From JBQQPY01 sp052258065 (GTDB lineage: Bacteria > Pseudomonadota > Gammaproteobacteria > Enterobacterales > Enterobacteriaceae): 64,000 nucleotides of DNA. Under the pieces are notes generated by a model, which searched no databases, was not told the DNA's origin, and was given only the letters and a program-made list of their open reading frames with translations. Position numbers and translations under genes: made by a program. Shown piece by piece: positions 9,189 to 20,104 of the stretch (its first letter is position 1; every line of letters begins with the position of its first letter). The stretch covers positions 1,550,001 to 1,614,000 of the forward strand of contig JBQQPY010000002.1 of assembly GCA_052258065.1 (NCBI GenBank). Reading direction: 5' to 3'.

Positions 9189-10090
9189 AGGCAAGGTAAT
9201 CTAGTCGCAAATTCTCTTAAGGTAACTTTGTTACGACCTCATCCCAGTTGTAAATCACAAAGTGGTAAGCATTTCTTGAACGTTAGGCTCGCCTACTTTT
9301 TCGCAAGCACCTCTAATGGAGAGGCGAACGGCGCACAAGGCAAGAAAGGCATTCGCACGTAGCGCTCTAATCTACTATTTTCGGAGATTTCGACTTTATG
9401 GCATCGAATTATAGACCCTAATCCAGACTATCAGGCACTTTATGGAGTCTGCTGACTCTTGCAGGATTTCGTATGCGTTATTGTATCAACGTGTGCGGCA
9501 CCTAATCCCTAAGGGAAATGATGATTTAATATCATTTTTATCCCCCTCGGCTAATCAACGGCAGTCTCCTTTGAATTTCTAACCGAATCGGCTTAAGGGG
9601 TAAACGCTATGCTTAATAATTTGGATTAACGCTTGCATCTTTATTATTACCGGGGCCACATACGGAGTTCGCCGATGCTTCTTCTGCGGATGACATAAAA
9701 ATGGTGTTATTAAGGCTACGATCTTGTCCTCTTCCGAAAGGCCTGACGACTTGAAGGCCTTTTCACACGCACCGCATAGCTGCAGGGGTTTTCTTTAATT
9801 ATGTCAAATTTCCATTACCGCTTTTCGTGGGAATAAGTAGATTGCATCTGGGCTTATCCCGATAGCATGAAGCTTGTAGATTCTTTACTTTTATCATGTG
9901 ACGTCATGCGGTATTGGCTAACGTTTCTAGTAGTTATTTCCTTTAATTGCACAGATCCTCAGATATTATTTACGGATCGTTAGTTTGCTGCTAAAGGAAT
10001 AAGCTTTGTCTGCCTTCTTTTCGACTCGCATATGCTGTGCTCTGTGCCTGCCGCGAGCATTTAATCTGGGCGTGTTTAAACTCTTTAATT
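9189..10090 (-). pseudogene. rrs: 16S rRNA relic with large deletions
   Basis: Blocks of 16S occur in order: GTTACGACCTCATCCCAGTTG near the 3' end, CGGCAGTCTCCTTTGAATTTC, then GGATTAACGCTTGCATC, GATGCTTCTTCTGCGGATGA and the 5' end GAGCATTTAATCTGGGCGTG (plus-strand spelling). The length is about 0.9 kb against 1.54 kb. About 0.5 kb is missing between the third-domain and 530-loop blocks, and the anti-Shine-Dalgarno core CCTCC at the 3' end is not preserved. It cannot function. Confidence 0.93.
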
Positions 10091-10263
10091 AAATATTAAA
10101 GCTTAAAGAATGAAAGCCAGTATTTTACTTAGATATTTATCTATTTATTTTAAAGACCTAAAATTTTTGTGTAAATATTATTTTCTAGTACTTATATAAT
10201 TGCTTTGTATATTTTTAATATATAATACTTAAGAAGGCATTTCTCTACAAGAACAGAGATCTT

Positions 10264-10291
10264 ATTGTGCGTTTTTCTGGTGTAAAGTCAA
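10264..10291 (-). promoter_or_regulatory. Possible rRNA operon P2-like promoter
   Basis: On the minus strand TTGACT (10291-10286) and CACAAT (10269-10264) are separated by 16 bases, about 175 bp upstream of the 16S relic. The block CTTGACTTTA resembles the -35 part of E. coli rrn P2 (CTTGACTCTG). It could still drive the transcript that carries tRNA-Glu. Confidence 0.4.
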
Positions 10292-10445
10292 GCTTTTATT
10301 TTCCTGTAGTGAGCGCCAGCCTACGGCTGATCTGGTTGTATTATTAATTAATAGAATTATGTTCTAAAGCTTCTATAGTTATTAACAAGAAAATAAATAA
10401 CTAAAATAAATTTTATTGGCTTCTTTTTCAGCAAAATGTCTCATT

Positions 10446-10988
10446 TCAGAGACTTTGCGTCGCCTGTTTCACGGTTAATCGAGCCAAATCACCAGCAAAG
10501 GCAGAAACTTGCTGCCAATCCGTATATTCGATCTCCTTGGTACGATCGGTTTCGCCGCCGGTCACACGCATTATCAGCTGAATCATGACCCGACATCGAT
10601 AGCGAGGGTAACACAATGCACCTGCGAACACAGCGCAAAGATCCGGCTGCCAAGGCGTCTTCTCTAGGAATTTTCGGGTGCAGGCGTTCGTAGTATTGGT
10701 GCGTTTATCCGGCTTGCGCGCCGTTAAATTTACGGAGTAAAACGCGCTAGGAATGCTGTGCAACCACTCAAGCTGCTGCTCGATAAAGTGGTTAAGATCT
10801 GCGGAAAACCGGCCATAACGAATCGCCGCACCAATCACCACGCGCTGATAACTCTGAAGATCAAGATCGAAAGCAAGGCACAGATCAACCATATCACATT
10901 TACAGCAATCGGCAAGATGAGCTCCAATAGAGCGCGCAATTTTGTATGTTTGGCCGTTATGAGTCGAATAGAGAATCAACGTTTTCAT
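10446..10988 (-). CDS. hemG: Protoporphyrinogen IX dehydrogenase (menaquinone/ubiquinone-linked), HemG
   Basis: HemG oxidises protoporphyrinogen IX to protoporphyrin IX, the penultimate haem step, passing electrons to quinone at the inner membrane. The protein is a flavodoxin-fold enzyme. The N-terminal FMN-phosphate loop is read as YSTHNGQTYKIA (residues 7-18). Conserved blocks include VVIGAAIRYGRF, PSAFYSVNLTARKP and TGGETDRTKEIEYTDW. I place the start at the ATG at 10988, which matches the E. coli start (MKTLILYS) and has AGG upstream. A longer frame begins at 11009 and overlaps trkH. Two or three residues are missing in the CYPRYRCRVMI segment relative to E. coli. It follows trkH by 13 bases and precedes the rRNA operon, the rrnA arrangement of E. 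coli. Confidence 0.93.
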   Translation of the reverse strand: MKTLILYSTHNGQTYKIARSIGAHLADCCKCDMVDLCLAFDLDLQSYQRVVIGAAIRYGRFSADLNHFIEQQLEWLHSIPSAFYSVNLTARKPDKRTNTTNACTRKFLEKTPWQPDLCAVFAGALCYPRYRCRVMIQLIMRVTGGETDRTKEIEYTDWQQVSAFAGDLARLTVKQATQSL

Positions 10989-11001
10989 GTTAAACCTTGT
11001 A

Positions 11002-12453
11002 TCATTCACGCCAAAAAGTCGGGGTAAACAAGACCAAGAAAGTAAATACCTCCAGACGACCGAACAACATAGTCAGGATAAGAATCCACTTGGCCAGTGC
11101 GTTCATGCAGGAAAAGTTATCGGCTACCACCCCTAGACCAGGCCCAAGGTTGTTAAGCGTTGCCGCTACCGCTGCGAAGGCAGAAAAATTATCTACACCG
11201 GTGGCTACCACCGCCAGCATGCTGAGGATAAACACTAGCGCATAAGCAGGGAAAAAACCCCAAACTGCTTCTAGAATCCGCTCCGGTAGCGCCCGGTTGC
11301 CCAACTTAATGGTATAAACCGCGTTGGGATGCACCAAACGTTTTAATTCTCGTGAACCTTGTAAGTAGAGCAGCAGGATACGGATCACCTTTAATCCACC
11401 GCCAGTAGAACCGGCACAGCCACCGATAAACGCCGAGCAGAGAAGCAATATTGGCAGAAACAGTGGCCAGTCGGCAATACTACCGGTCGTAAACCCCGCG
11501 GTGGTCGCCATCGATACTACCTGAAAAAAAGCCTGGTTAAGCGTTTGCAGACTAGAATCATATACATGATAGCGCCAGAGAATTAAAATACAGACCAATA
11601 CCAGCATAAACTGTACTGAAATAAACATGCGAAATTCAGGATCCCGCCAGTAGACCTTTAAATTCTGACCGCTAAGGGCAGCAAAATGCAGACCGTAGTT
11701 ACAACCGGATATCAGCAAAAACACAGCGACGATCGTATTAATAATCGGGCTATGGTAATAGCCGATACTGGCATCGTGGGTAGAAAATCCGCCGATGGCA
11801 ATCGTAGAAAAGCTATGGCCTATCGCGTCGAACGCCGGCATGCCTGCGCTACACAGCGCTAGCGCACAGGTAATTGTCAACCCGACATAGATGAGCCATA
11901 GGGTTTTGGCAGTTTCTGCAATACGTGGACGCATTTTATTATCTTTCAGCGGACCAGGCATTTCCGCGCGATAGAGCTGCATGCCGCCAACGCCAAGAAT
12001 CGGCAAGATCGCAACAGCTAAGACAATGATCCCCATACCACCAAACCACTGTAACATTTGCCGGTAAAACAAAATGGCGTGGGGTAAAGTATCTAGCCTC
12101 ACTAGCGCGGTGGCACCTGTAGTGGTCAACGCTGAAAAAGACTCAAAAAACGCATCAGTGATCGATAAATTAGGATATTCGGCAAACAAAAACGGCAAAG
12201 CACCCACACTACCCAAGACGGTCCAGAACAGCACCACAATAAGAAAGCCCTCGCGAGATTTTAATTCGCTTTTCTGATGACGATTAGGTAACCACAGCAA
12301 GAGCCCAATGAGCTGTGCGCAAAAAAATGTTTGCGCGAAAGCGCTACCAGCACCGTCCCGGTAGATCAAGGTCACCAGACAGGGAATAATCATGGTCACG
12401 GAGAATAAGATGACGAGCAGACCTACGATGCGGATTATGGTGCGAAAATGCAT
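11002..12453 (-). CDS. trkH: Potassium uptake protein TrkH
   Basis: TrkH is the membrane K+ channel subunit of the Trk system, gated by cytoplasmic TrkA. The 483-residue reading matches E. coli TrkH closely over its full length. The four filter loops are visible, for example LTTTGAT near residue 110, TIAIGGFSTH near 220, TTAGFTTGS near 320 and LGPGLG near 440. The glycine-rich loop SAFIGGCAGSTGGGLK is intact, as are about ten hydrophobic helices. I chose the ATG at 12453 (MHFRTIIRIVG), which has AAGGA upstream, over the frame start at 12477. It is followed by hemG. The ptsN gene elsewhere in the window encodes a known regulator of TrkA in E. coli. Confidence 0.96.
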   Translation of the reverse strand: MHFRTIIRIVGLLVILFSVTMIIPCLVTLIYRDGAGSAFAQTFFCAQLIGLLLWLPNRHQKSELKSREGFLIVVLFWTVLGSVGALPFLFAEYPNLSITDAFFESFSALTTTGATALVRLDTLPHAILFYRQMLQWFGGMGIIVLAVAILPILGVGGMQLYRAEMPGPLKDNKMRPRIAETAKTLWLIYVGLTITCALALCSAGMPAFDAIGHSFSTIAIGGFSTHDASIGYYHSPIINTIVAVFLLISGCNYGLHFAALSGQNLKVYWRDPEFRMFISVQFMLVLVCILILWRYHVYDSSLQTLNQAFFQVVSMATTAGFTTGSIADWPLFLPILLLCSAFIGGCAGSTGGGLKVIRILLLYLQGSRELKRLVHPNAVYTIKLGNRALPERILEAVWGFFPAYALVFILSMLAVVATGVDNFSAFAAVAATLNNLGPGLGVVADNFSCMNALAKWILILTMLFGRLEVFTFLVLFTPTFWRE

Positions 12454-12589
12454 GTCTACACTATCCTTAACTGTCACATCCCGTAAGATAGTATTATCTT
12501 AAATAATTTAGGTTTGATTTTGTTATAATATTTCATAGATAGCAGTGGACTTTTACTACCTAATACTGATTGACGCAATCACTCAGATT

Positions 12590-12910
12590 GTCAGGTGGGG
12601 AAAGACTCTTCTACAAAAAAACGGCTACCGCTTCCCGAGCCGGCGACAGGGTCGTCTGCAAACTATGGGGAATATGGTTATGGCCCTCAACAACATCTAA
12701 TTTTTGCCATCTAGAAACAGTCAATTCAGATATGCATAACGCTTACCCAAAGTAAACCCTGACTCGTTGCTTGCCTGAAGAAGCACTCTGATTTTAGGTG
12801 TTGCAGTTGCCTAACTATGGAGTCTAATTATCATGATGCTTTTCTCTTAATTATATCTCTTAGCACTCATCTTGCTAGAAACGGGCGATACGTGTAAAGT
12901 CTATAAAATG
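12590..12910 (-). mobile_element. IS481-type transposase relic (N-terminal part)
   Basis: The minus strand reads ISELTVSRWQKLDVVEGHNH then IPHSLQTTLSPAREAVAV, interrupted by stops. This is the helix-turn-helix region of a DDE transposase of IS481 type. The same segment recurs at 16640-17280, 28490-28670, 32270-32590 and 58840-59290. Confidence 0.75.
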
Positions 12911-12919
12911 ACCCGGTAT

Positions 12920-13830
12920 TAAAAAACACCGAAAGTGCTTATATCAAGCTCAAGTGTGTTTGTCTGTAATTGAACACGCAATGTGACACTAGAGGCACAC
13001 TGAATCGCGGATTAAAAATTAATGCCTATTCTGATTTTATCCTGACGATTATTAGTGAGTCTTTTGATCTAATATTCTCTGAAATATGGACTTCTCTAAG
13101 AAGTACTTTTAGCATTTAAACCAACTCTACCAGCCTTGCTACTCTGTCGCACCTTTCCACTACCATATGATAACGGAAAAAGACTGTATATACCCCCGAA
13201 TAAGAGCGTAATGATATATTTCATGAGCATAAATTGCGGCTTGAAGACATGTTATATTTTTTGTTAGAGAAGCTTCTTTCATTAATAGAACGGCAACAAC
13301 AAATTTGAGTGGGTCAACGCTGCAGCAGACAAGCTCAATAATGCCAGGTTGACGCCTCATATGCCGGCCGAAATGACGACACTCACTGCCGGGATACGTC
13401 TCACTGAACTAAGTGCAGCGATTCTACTCGATAAAGCAATGAACAGACATAGTTTTCTTTTTATATAGAACAGGCGTAGGGCGCCTACACTTTCAGTAGA
13501 AAATATCATGCTAGTAAATAATTTTATTACTCATAAAACCGAGACTAAATATGCAATTCTTTTTATCTTCTGACTTATTCACCGCATATAAATACTATAG
13601 AGATGGCATTCCCCAAGCTGAAATCGCTATTCAGAAAATCTGTATCAAAAACTGCTAATGCGGTGTAGAATATGATCGCTAAAGATATTGAGTTAATTTT
13701 TCATAAAGATTACTGCAATTTTTTATCGCGGCGGCATGCGAATCGGAACAGATAAAAACACTCTAGCCTTAATCGCCGTTTACACAAGCATAGATTACCA
13801 AGTTTTCATAAAAAATAAACAAAGAATTAA
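12920..13830 (+). mobile_element. IS630-B transposase relic, near full length
   Basis: Plus-strand fragments follow an IS630 orfB order. SDFILTIISESFDLIFSEI comes first (family: ADYLLALIDE), then a piece around FIDETATTTN (read as VFFIDETATTTN in a different frame, near 13265), and last a C-terminal segment near DLFTAYKYYRDGIPQAEI where the family has SPDLNPIEMAF. Many stops occur. It is flanked by an IS481 relic on the left and an R6/R4 repeat block on the right. Confidence 0.7.
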
Positions 13831-13849
13831 AACAAAAACATAAAGCGTT

Positions 13850-14478
13850 TAAAATATCATTCTGTACAAAATTTTCTTTTTATCTTATGGGGAAAATCAG
13901 AAAATAATAAATAAATTATTTTTTTCAAAAAAGGCAGATGGTTAAAAATTTTTATAAACTCAAAATATGATATCTTAAATCTCATATACTTCATCATATT
14001 TCCACTAATTACGCATCTTGCCAGGCAAAGCTTAAGCCAGACTACAATAGACAATTTTCAAATCGATGAATTTTCTGCTGGAGAATGTCAAAACGTCATA
14101 ACAAACACTTACTATACAATTCGTAGCCAACATATACCTCGATTCATGACCGAATTTAAGTACCGATTTAACCTACGTTATGATTTTCGAGCGCTGACAC
14201 CACGCTTCTTAGTAGAAGCACTAAAAAATATATGTAATTTCATACAGCCTTTTTCGGCTAGCTGCATAACATACATAATCGGATATCTTTTAATTCTTTT
14301 TTTGCTTGTCTTAAATATTCTTTTATAAATCTGTAATAATTATTATTTTTATAAAAGATAATAATTATTGCTTAATTATAAATAGTTAGCCTTATTTTTT
14401 ATAACTAATTGATTTTATTTATTTTTAATTTTTTACTGATTTTTATATTTATTCCTAATTTAGGTGCAGAATGACGGC
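13850..14478. repeat. Repeat block R6 (inverted), R4, R1 (inverted)
   Basis: R6 lies at about 13855-13990 in the opposite orientation to 6305-6430. R4 follows at about 14000-14270, with TTGCCAGGCAAAGCTTAAGC and GTAGCCAACATATACCTCGA. R1 ends the block inverted at about 14400-14475, with TTATATTTATTCCTAATTTA. A 60-codon frame at 14146-14328 lies within R4 and is not conserved intact in other copies, so it is probably not a gene. Confidence 0.6.
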
Positions 14479-14479
14479 T

Positions 14480-15040
14480 TAAAAGCTTTAAGCCGGATTG
14501 ACCTGCATGTTGATGGAAGATATCTTCCAAAGATGCTACATGAAACCTTACAGCGTTCTTTTTTTCGTGAGTATAGACCAAACCACTCTATAGGTTTTTA
14601 TCTGTCTGTACAAAACCAAGACCGTGGCTAATGCACGACCTTTCTTTCGTGATATTAGTCAAGCATGTCCCCTAGCTATTTATCAAATGCCGATAGACAA
14701 TGGCGAAAATTTACGGCTCATCTTTTAGCTTGCGAAAACGCTCAACCACCGGAGAAAATAAATCTTACCGCTTATGTTCATAGCGTGATATAGAACACTG
14801 CCTTAGGCCATTGATACATTCATAAAAAACGCATAGATCAAGCGATTTAATCGACGCATAGAAGACGTTTTATAAAGCGACTATTTCTATTATGGTGAAA
14901 AGCTTGAGATCACAGCACACCGACATGTCCGGCCTTACAATCAAGAATTGTCTCACTCAGGATTGAGCAGTGCAACTTCATTGCAATCTATGGAATATTC
15001 GTACACAATCAATTCTAAATTTTTCAAAAATCAGACCACC
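14480..15040 (+). mobile_element. IS481-type transposase relic (catalytic core and C-terminus)
   Basis: Pieces in order are DLHVDGRYLPKMLHETLQRS (family: GYLHVDVKYLPQMADETSRR), a segment around the second catalytic Asp, and a C-terminal part near 14870-15000 where the family reads ERFNGRIEEVLQSHHF and YNQELPQSALGS. The frame is broken throughout. Related plus-strand copies lie at 17300-17740, 28870-29340 and 42560-43250. Confidence 0.75.
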
Positions 15041-15258
15041 TCTCGGGATGCAACATTCCGTATGTTGGATACATTAGCGAGCAATAGTTATTAAACTAAC
15101 TTGCCGTACGCTTCTGCCTGCGGGGCGCATAGCGCTATCTCCAGCTCGCAACTCATGGATTAGTTGCCAATTATACGGACGTCAGCGCTGAATACCCATC
15201 TTGCCTGCCGCTGCGGGGTGATCATCGCAGCAATTTCTTTGATAAACGGGGGACGCCT

Positions 15259-16122
15259 ATGATCCGCAGTATGACCGCCTTTGCTCAGCGTGAAATTAAG
15301 GGAAATTGGGGCACTGCCACTTGGGAGCTTCGCTCCGTTAATCAGCGCTATCTGGAAATTCAAATACGTTTACCAGAACAATTCCACGGCCTGGAACCTA
15401 CCATTCACGAACGCATCCGCAGTCGCCTCACACGAGGAAAAGTAGAATGTAATCTACACTTTGACGTTAATCATAGCGCGCAAAGCGCACTGATCCTCAA
15501 TGAAAAACTCGTCAAACAATTAGTGAAAGCAGCGCAGTGGGTAAAAATGCAAAGCAACCAAAGTGAAATTGACCCACTAGCGATTCTGCGCTGGCCAGGC
15601 GTGATATCCACGAAGGCGAAAAATTTAGACACCATCGGCATCGAACTACTCGCCAGACTGGACGCCACCCTTAACGACTTTATTAGTGCCCGCGAAACCG
15701 AAGGCAAAGCGCTCAACACATTGATAGAACTCCGGCTTTCAGGTGTCAGCTTCGCAATTGCCAACGTACGCCAGCAAATGCCGGCGGTGCTGGCCTGGCA
15801 ACGCGACAAGCTATTGAGCAAACTTGAAGAGGCTAAGGTGCAGCTAGACAGTAACCGTCTCGAGCAGGAGCTGGTAATGCTAGCTCAGCGGACAGATGTC
15901 GCGGAAGAGCTAGATCGCCTTGACGCCCACGTTAAAGAAACCTACCAAATTTTAAATAAAAAAGAGGCGGTAGGCCGCCGGCTAGATTTTATGATGCAGG
16001 AATTTAAGCGCGAATCGAATACGCTGGCATCAAAATCTATCAACACTAGTGTAACGGCATCAGCCATTGAACTAAAAGTACTGATTGAACAAATGCGCGA
16101 GCAAATACAGAACATCGAGTAA
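15259..16122 (+). CDS. yicC: YicC family endoribonuclease
   Basis: YicC is a conserved protein of 287 residues, the same length as in E. coli. The family is now known as an endoribonuclease active on small RNAs. The N-terminal motif MIRSMTAFAQRE and the segment WELRSVNQRYLEI are typical. The C-terminal DUF1732 region is intact, including EELDRLDAHVKE, AVGRRLDFMMQEFKRESNT and SKSINTSVTASAIELK, and it contains the conserved acidic and Arg residues. The start at 15259 has GGGGGAC upstream. Flanks are IS relics on both sides, so no operon remains. No rph relic (its E. coli neighbour) could be recognised upstream. Confidence 0.95.
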   Translation: MIRSMTAFAQREIKGNWGTATWELRSVNQRYLEIQIRLPEQFHGLEPTIHERIRSRLTRGKVECNLHFDVNHSAQSALILNEKLVKQLVKAAQWVKMQSNQSEIDPLAILRWPGVISTKAKNLDTIGIELLARLDATLNDFISARETEGKALNTLIELRLSGVSFAIANVRQQMPAVLAWQRDKLLSKLEEAKVQLDSNRLEQELVMLAQRTDVAEELDRLDAHVKETYQILNKKEAVGRRLDFMMQEFKRESNTLASKSINTSVTASAIELKVLIEQMREQIQNIE

Positions 16123-16324
16123 TGTCCGCTCCACTCCCTCGCTATCATACACTATATTGTTAGGGCATTTTCATGATGCTTTTTAGTCCTGCATTACTAT
16201 ATCAACTCTCATCCAACAATTCTGTTCAGAACAAGATGGCTACTGAGAAATATAGTTTTCACATCCCGGAATGTAATATGTGTTTAAATGATTTGGGTTT
16301 AATTTTTACCAACATTGCATAGAC

Positions 16325-17280
16325 TGCAATGGATTTTTACTATCCAATACTGATTAAGGCAATTCCTGATTGTAGAGCTAGATATATCGGCATAGCGTTA
16401 TGTCTAGCGCTTCATCAGAATGGAATAGCGACTTTCGGCATATCTTCACACGCATTCAATCGCTTGACCAAACTATTCGTTTGTAGGCACATCGCTAGGT
16501 TAAGACCGCGCTCTAAATCAAGCGCTGCATATAAGCGGTCGACTTTATATTCCCTGGTAGCTAATCAGTTTCGCAAACCAAAAACGATCGGAAAATTCTT
16601 TGCCATTGTTTTTAAGTATCTGATGCATAGCTATCGGAGATGCTTAACTAAATTATAGAAGAAACGTCGTTCATTATTCTCGGTTTTAGCTTTTTATAGA
16701 GACGCATAAAACTAATCAAGTCGCTTAACATATTCTTAATAAAAAAGAAGATCGTGAGTTTTTATTTATCATGTTTAGAAGATGCTTCAGCTTAACATGC
16801 AGGCAATCAAGCTAATCGCTTTTAAACACTTAATGCTTTTAGTTTTTGCGCTCTCGCTTTATGTCATGCAAGCGCCCAATCTATGCCTGAGTAAAAGCTG
16901 TCCAGGATAGATCGAGACACGGAAGAGCTTAAAAATTCTCGCACGACAACTAGCAGCTCGCCTAGTAAACGAAAAGCGTCTTCCATAGGGAAACTGCTAC
17001 TGCTTACTGCGAAGAAGATAGCGTTGTCTGCAAAAAAACTGAGCACATGGTTATGTTGCTCAATACTATTTCATTTTGCCATTTAGAAACAGTCAGTTCG
17101 GCGATGCTATAACGCTTACAAAAAGTAGATGCTGGCTCGTTGCTTTCCTAAAAAGCTCTAATTTTAAATATTATAGTTTTATGACTATGGATTCTATCAT
17201 CATGATATTTTTCTCTCAACTATATTCCTCAGTAACTATCTTTCTTTAAACGGAGCTGTACGATAAGGCTCTATATAATT
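16325..17280 (-). mobile_element. IS481-type transposase relic, near full length
   Basis: Read on the minus strand, the right end gives the helix-turn-helix part, followed by FRLLGELLVVVREFLSSSVS and SRSILDSFYSGID (family: LDDLLAVVREFLN, SRSGLDRCLRRHG). The left part corresponds to the catalytic core. It begins 200 bp beyond the yicC stop. The stretch 16123-16325 holds no recognisable gene. Confidence 0.7.
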
Positions 17281-17299
17281 TTCTAGGATTAAATATATA

Positions 17300-17745
17300 T
17301 GTCTAGCAACTCGATGAATTTTATACGTCTTTATAAAAGACAGGACCACGGCTAATTAAAATTTCTTGCGCAATCTTAATTGAGCATCTCCGCGGCCATT
17401 CATCGGTTACTTGCAGACAATATCAAAGAATTTATAAATCGTCTTTTAGACTACGAAAACGGTTAGGCATCAGGAAATATAAAGTCGACTGCTTAAGTAC
17501 AGAGCTTGATATAGAATACGAGCGCATCCTATAGATGCACACTAAACGAATGATATAGCAGAGCAATTTAATTAACCTATAGAAGGTATGCTACTAAGCC
17601 ACCATTTCTATTCTGGCGAAGGGCTTGAGATAAGACTTACCTATATATCTCGGTCTACAATCAAAAATTGTCTTAATTAGTACTGCGTAGTCGGAAGAAT
17701 ATTATAGCATCTGAATATTGGTAAAAAATCAAACATAAATTATTT
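17300..17745 (+). mobile_element. IS481-type transposase relic (C-terminal half)
   Basis: DNA-level match to the other plus-strand IS481 copies at 14610-15030, 28890-29330 and 42800-43200. Shared blocks include AAGGGCTTGAGATAAGACTT and ACAATCAAAAATTGTCTTAA. The frame is broken many times. Confidence 0.65.
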
Positions 17746-17769
17746 AAAAAACCATATTAACTTTCTGAA

Positions 17770-17990
17770 TATGACATTTTCTTCCCACGTGAGGATAATA
17801 ATATTTTTTCATTCTTCGATTTTAGAGGATTTCTTCAGATCTAGCCACAGACACTGCAACTACTACTTTGACGGGCTACAACACCAGTGCACTTTTCTAG
17901 TTTATAAAACAGTCACTCATCTGTATGCTATGACTAATTTTTTCTCTAGAGTCTACATGGCGCATTCTTACAGTGAGTAATTAAGATCGC
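17770..17990 (-). mobile_element. 5' end of an IS630-A relic
   Basis: Read on the minus strand, this stretch matches the start of the IS630-A copies, for example at 44940-45010: CTGTGGCTAGATCTGAAGAA against CTATGGCCAGAGCTGAAGAA. Only the 5' end is left here. Confidence 0.6.
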
Positions 17991-20090
17991 AGAGAGTTAG
18001 ATTAAAGTGGATAGCTCTGCACACGCAACGACGGATAGACACTAAATAGACTCTTCTGCTCTTGATTGCTAGAGAAAGCAATTCCATGAGACAGGAAATT
18101 AGAGCTGCAATATTCATTTCTTAACACATAAAATGGCGGTTTCATTATTTGTAGCGAGAACTGAAGAAAGCTTCCAAAATAAAGAAATAAAAAATATATG
18201 ATTATTCTCACGTCGGAAGCAAGCGCACAACCAGAAGCGTCGGTCAGCAAGGGCAAGCTGCTACAAAGAAAGTATTGAATTCCGATACATCAACTGGATA
18301 CATAAAGCAACCGAGTGGGGAGGCGTTAGCCAAAATTTTATAAAAAGTATTCGCAAGATCAAACGTGTCAAGCGTTTTCTCAAGGAAGGGGTGAGGCAGT
18401 CCTGAGCGGTAAATCAATAAAGTGGGCGCATAACCCACATTATGAATAGTGATGCCGAAGCGCATTTGATTTCACTAAACTACAGCGAACCGCTAGAGAG
18501 GCAAGAACAATCGATCTTCCAACTACTTACCGATAAAACCATAGAGCTGTAGTACGTTAAAACAATCTTACATAAAACAGTAAGGCACGCTCTAAAAACG
18601 CACCATCCCCGCGGATGGAGATCAGCAGAGCTTCACAGGCAGAAGCTAATATCGAATTCGTTGTAGCTATAGAGAACGCGCTGAATGTCTATCGTTAGCC
18701 CTATGGCCAATACAGTCGATGATTTGCATCGACGAGGCAGCTTGTCAATTGATTAGACATACCTACTTAGCGCCGTTGTTAAGATCTGGAAAACCCGCTC
18801 AAGAGAGCCATAAATATAAACAGCTGGGCTGTGTAATATCTTTATGGCCAGTGCGCCGTTGACAAACGGGTCGGCGGCCAATCAAAGTAACTAAGCCTAG
18901 AACTAGAATCAATTGGAGTTATTTTAAGCATATCTCAACACAATATTTTTACGCAGATTGACACGCAAGTCATGAACAATCTCAACATCCAGAGCCAGGT
19001 TGGTTCTACTCAACCTGCCCGCCGGATCTGGCCCAGGTTTTATACAACCGTTTTGCATTCGCTTATATGCCGAAAATTCTAGTTGGCTAATCATAGCGGA
19101 AATTAAATGCAATGCACTGATCGATTAACGCCTGCATTGTTATATTTAAAATATTGAGATATTACAAAGTAAACTTATCGCTTAGCAGACACAAAGTGAT
19201 TAAAAAAATTCTAAGATCGATTAGTATTTCACTACCAACAACGTCCGTATCAATCTCAAGCATCTTTATACGTTATTTAACGTAAAATACAATACTAGAA
19301 AACTAAATTGCAGATCAAAAGCTGATGCATATTCTAATTTTATCCTGACGTTTATCGATGAGTCTTATGATCTAACATTGTCTAAAAAATAAGTATACAA
19401 ACTTTTCTGAAAAGCACTTTCAGCATTCAAGCGACCCTCGCCACTATATCGTGCTCTTTTCTCCGCTATAACGGTTAAAAAGCAGCAAAAATATCAGAAA
19501 AAAGAACGCGAGGATCTCATTTATGGACGCAATTATAGTCTAAAGAATTGTCACATATTTTATCAGAGAAGCTTATTTTATTGATGAAACGGCAATAACG
19601 AAAAGCATGAATAGGCCAAAGGCCGGCAGCAGACGAGGTTAACAATACAGAGCTGATAGCCATACACACAATCAAAAACACGACACTCACTGCTGGCATT
19701 CGTCTATCTAGACGAACTGTAACCATGACACTAGATATAACAATGAACGAACATACTTTACTTGCTGATATAGAATAGGCACTTGTTCCTGAACTTGTGC
19801 CAGTCAATATGATTACAATGAATAGTTTTTCTACTTACAAAGTTAATGATATACGAAAAGCTATTGAGGCTAAAGATATCATTCTTCTCGATCTTCTGCC
19901 TTATTCACCGAATTTAAATTCTATTGAGATGGCGTTTACTAAGGCCCTGAAATAGCCGCTCAAAAAAGCTGTAGCAAGAACCGTGGATTCGCTATGGAAT
20001 GCGATTCAGAGAATTTCTCATAAAGATTGCTACATTTTTTATCACAGAAAGATATAAACTGAAATACATAAAAGCGCTTTAACCATAAAG
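17991..20090 (+). mobile_element. IS630-B relic interrupted by an IS630-A insertion
   Basis: The IS630-B N-terminal part runs to about 18095 and resumes at about 19320 with GCATATTCTAATTTTATCCT, matching the uninterrupted block at 33560-33640. Its C-terminus near 19880 reads DLLPYSPNLNSIEMAFTKAL, then ARTVDSLWNAIQR, both diagnostic of the IS630 DDE_3 transposase. Between the two halves lies a whole IS630-A relic, listed separately. Both are dead. Confidence 0.75.
18095..19315 (+). mobile_element. IS630-A relic nested in IS630-B
   Basis: The order of fragments is a helix-turn-helix piece, then EAHLISLNYSEPLE, then TIELQYVKTI plus SHKTVRHALKT in shifted frames, then EANIEFVVAIENALNVYR, and at the end LYAENSSWLIIAEIKCNALI (family: TPKHGSWLNMAEIELSAL) and NVRINLKHLYTLF. 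This is the full length of a classical IS630 transposase, with many lesions. Confidence 0.8.
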
Positions 20091-20104
20091 ATATTTTACA
20101 CTCC

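Noticed and set aside
9180..9362. 60-codon frame opposite the 16S relic
   Set aside because: It lies on the antisense strand of recognisable 16S sequence.
14146..14328. 60-codon frame that looks protein-like (LRYDFRALTPRFLVEAL)
   Set aside because: It lies in repeat R4. Other R4 copies have stops and shifts at the same places, so a conserved protein is not supported.
16329..16658. 109-codon plus-strand frame after yicC
   Set aside because: It is antisense to an IS481-type relic that is readable in pieces on the minus strand.
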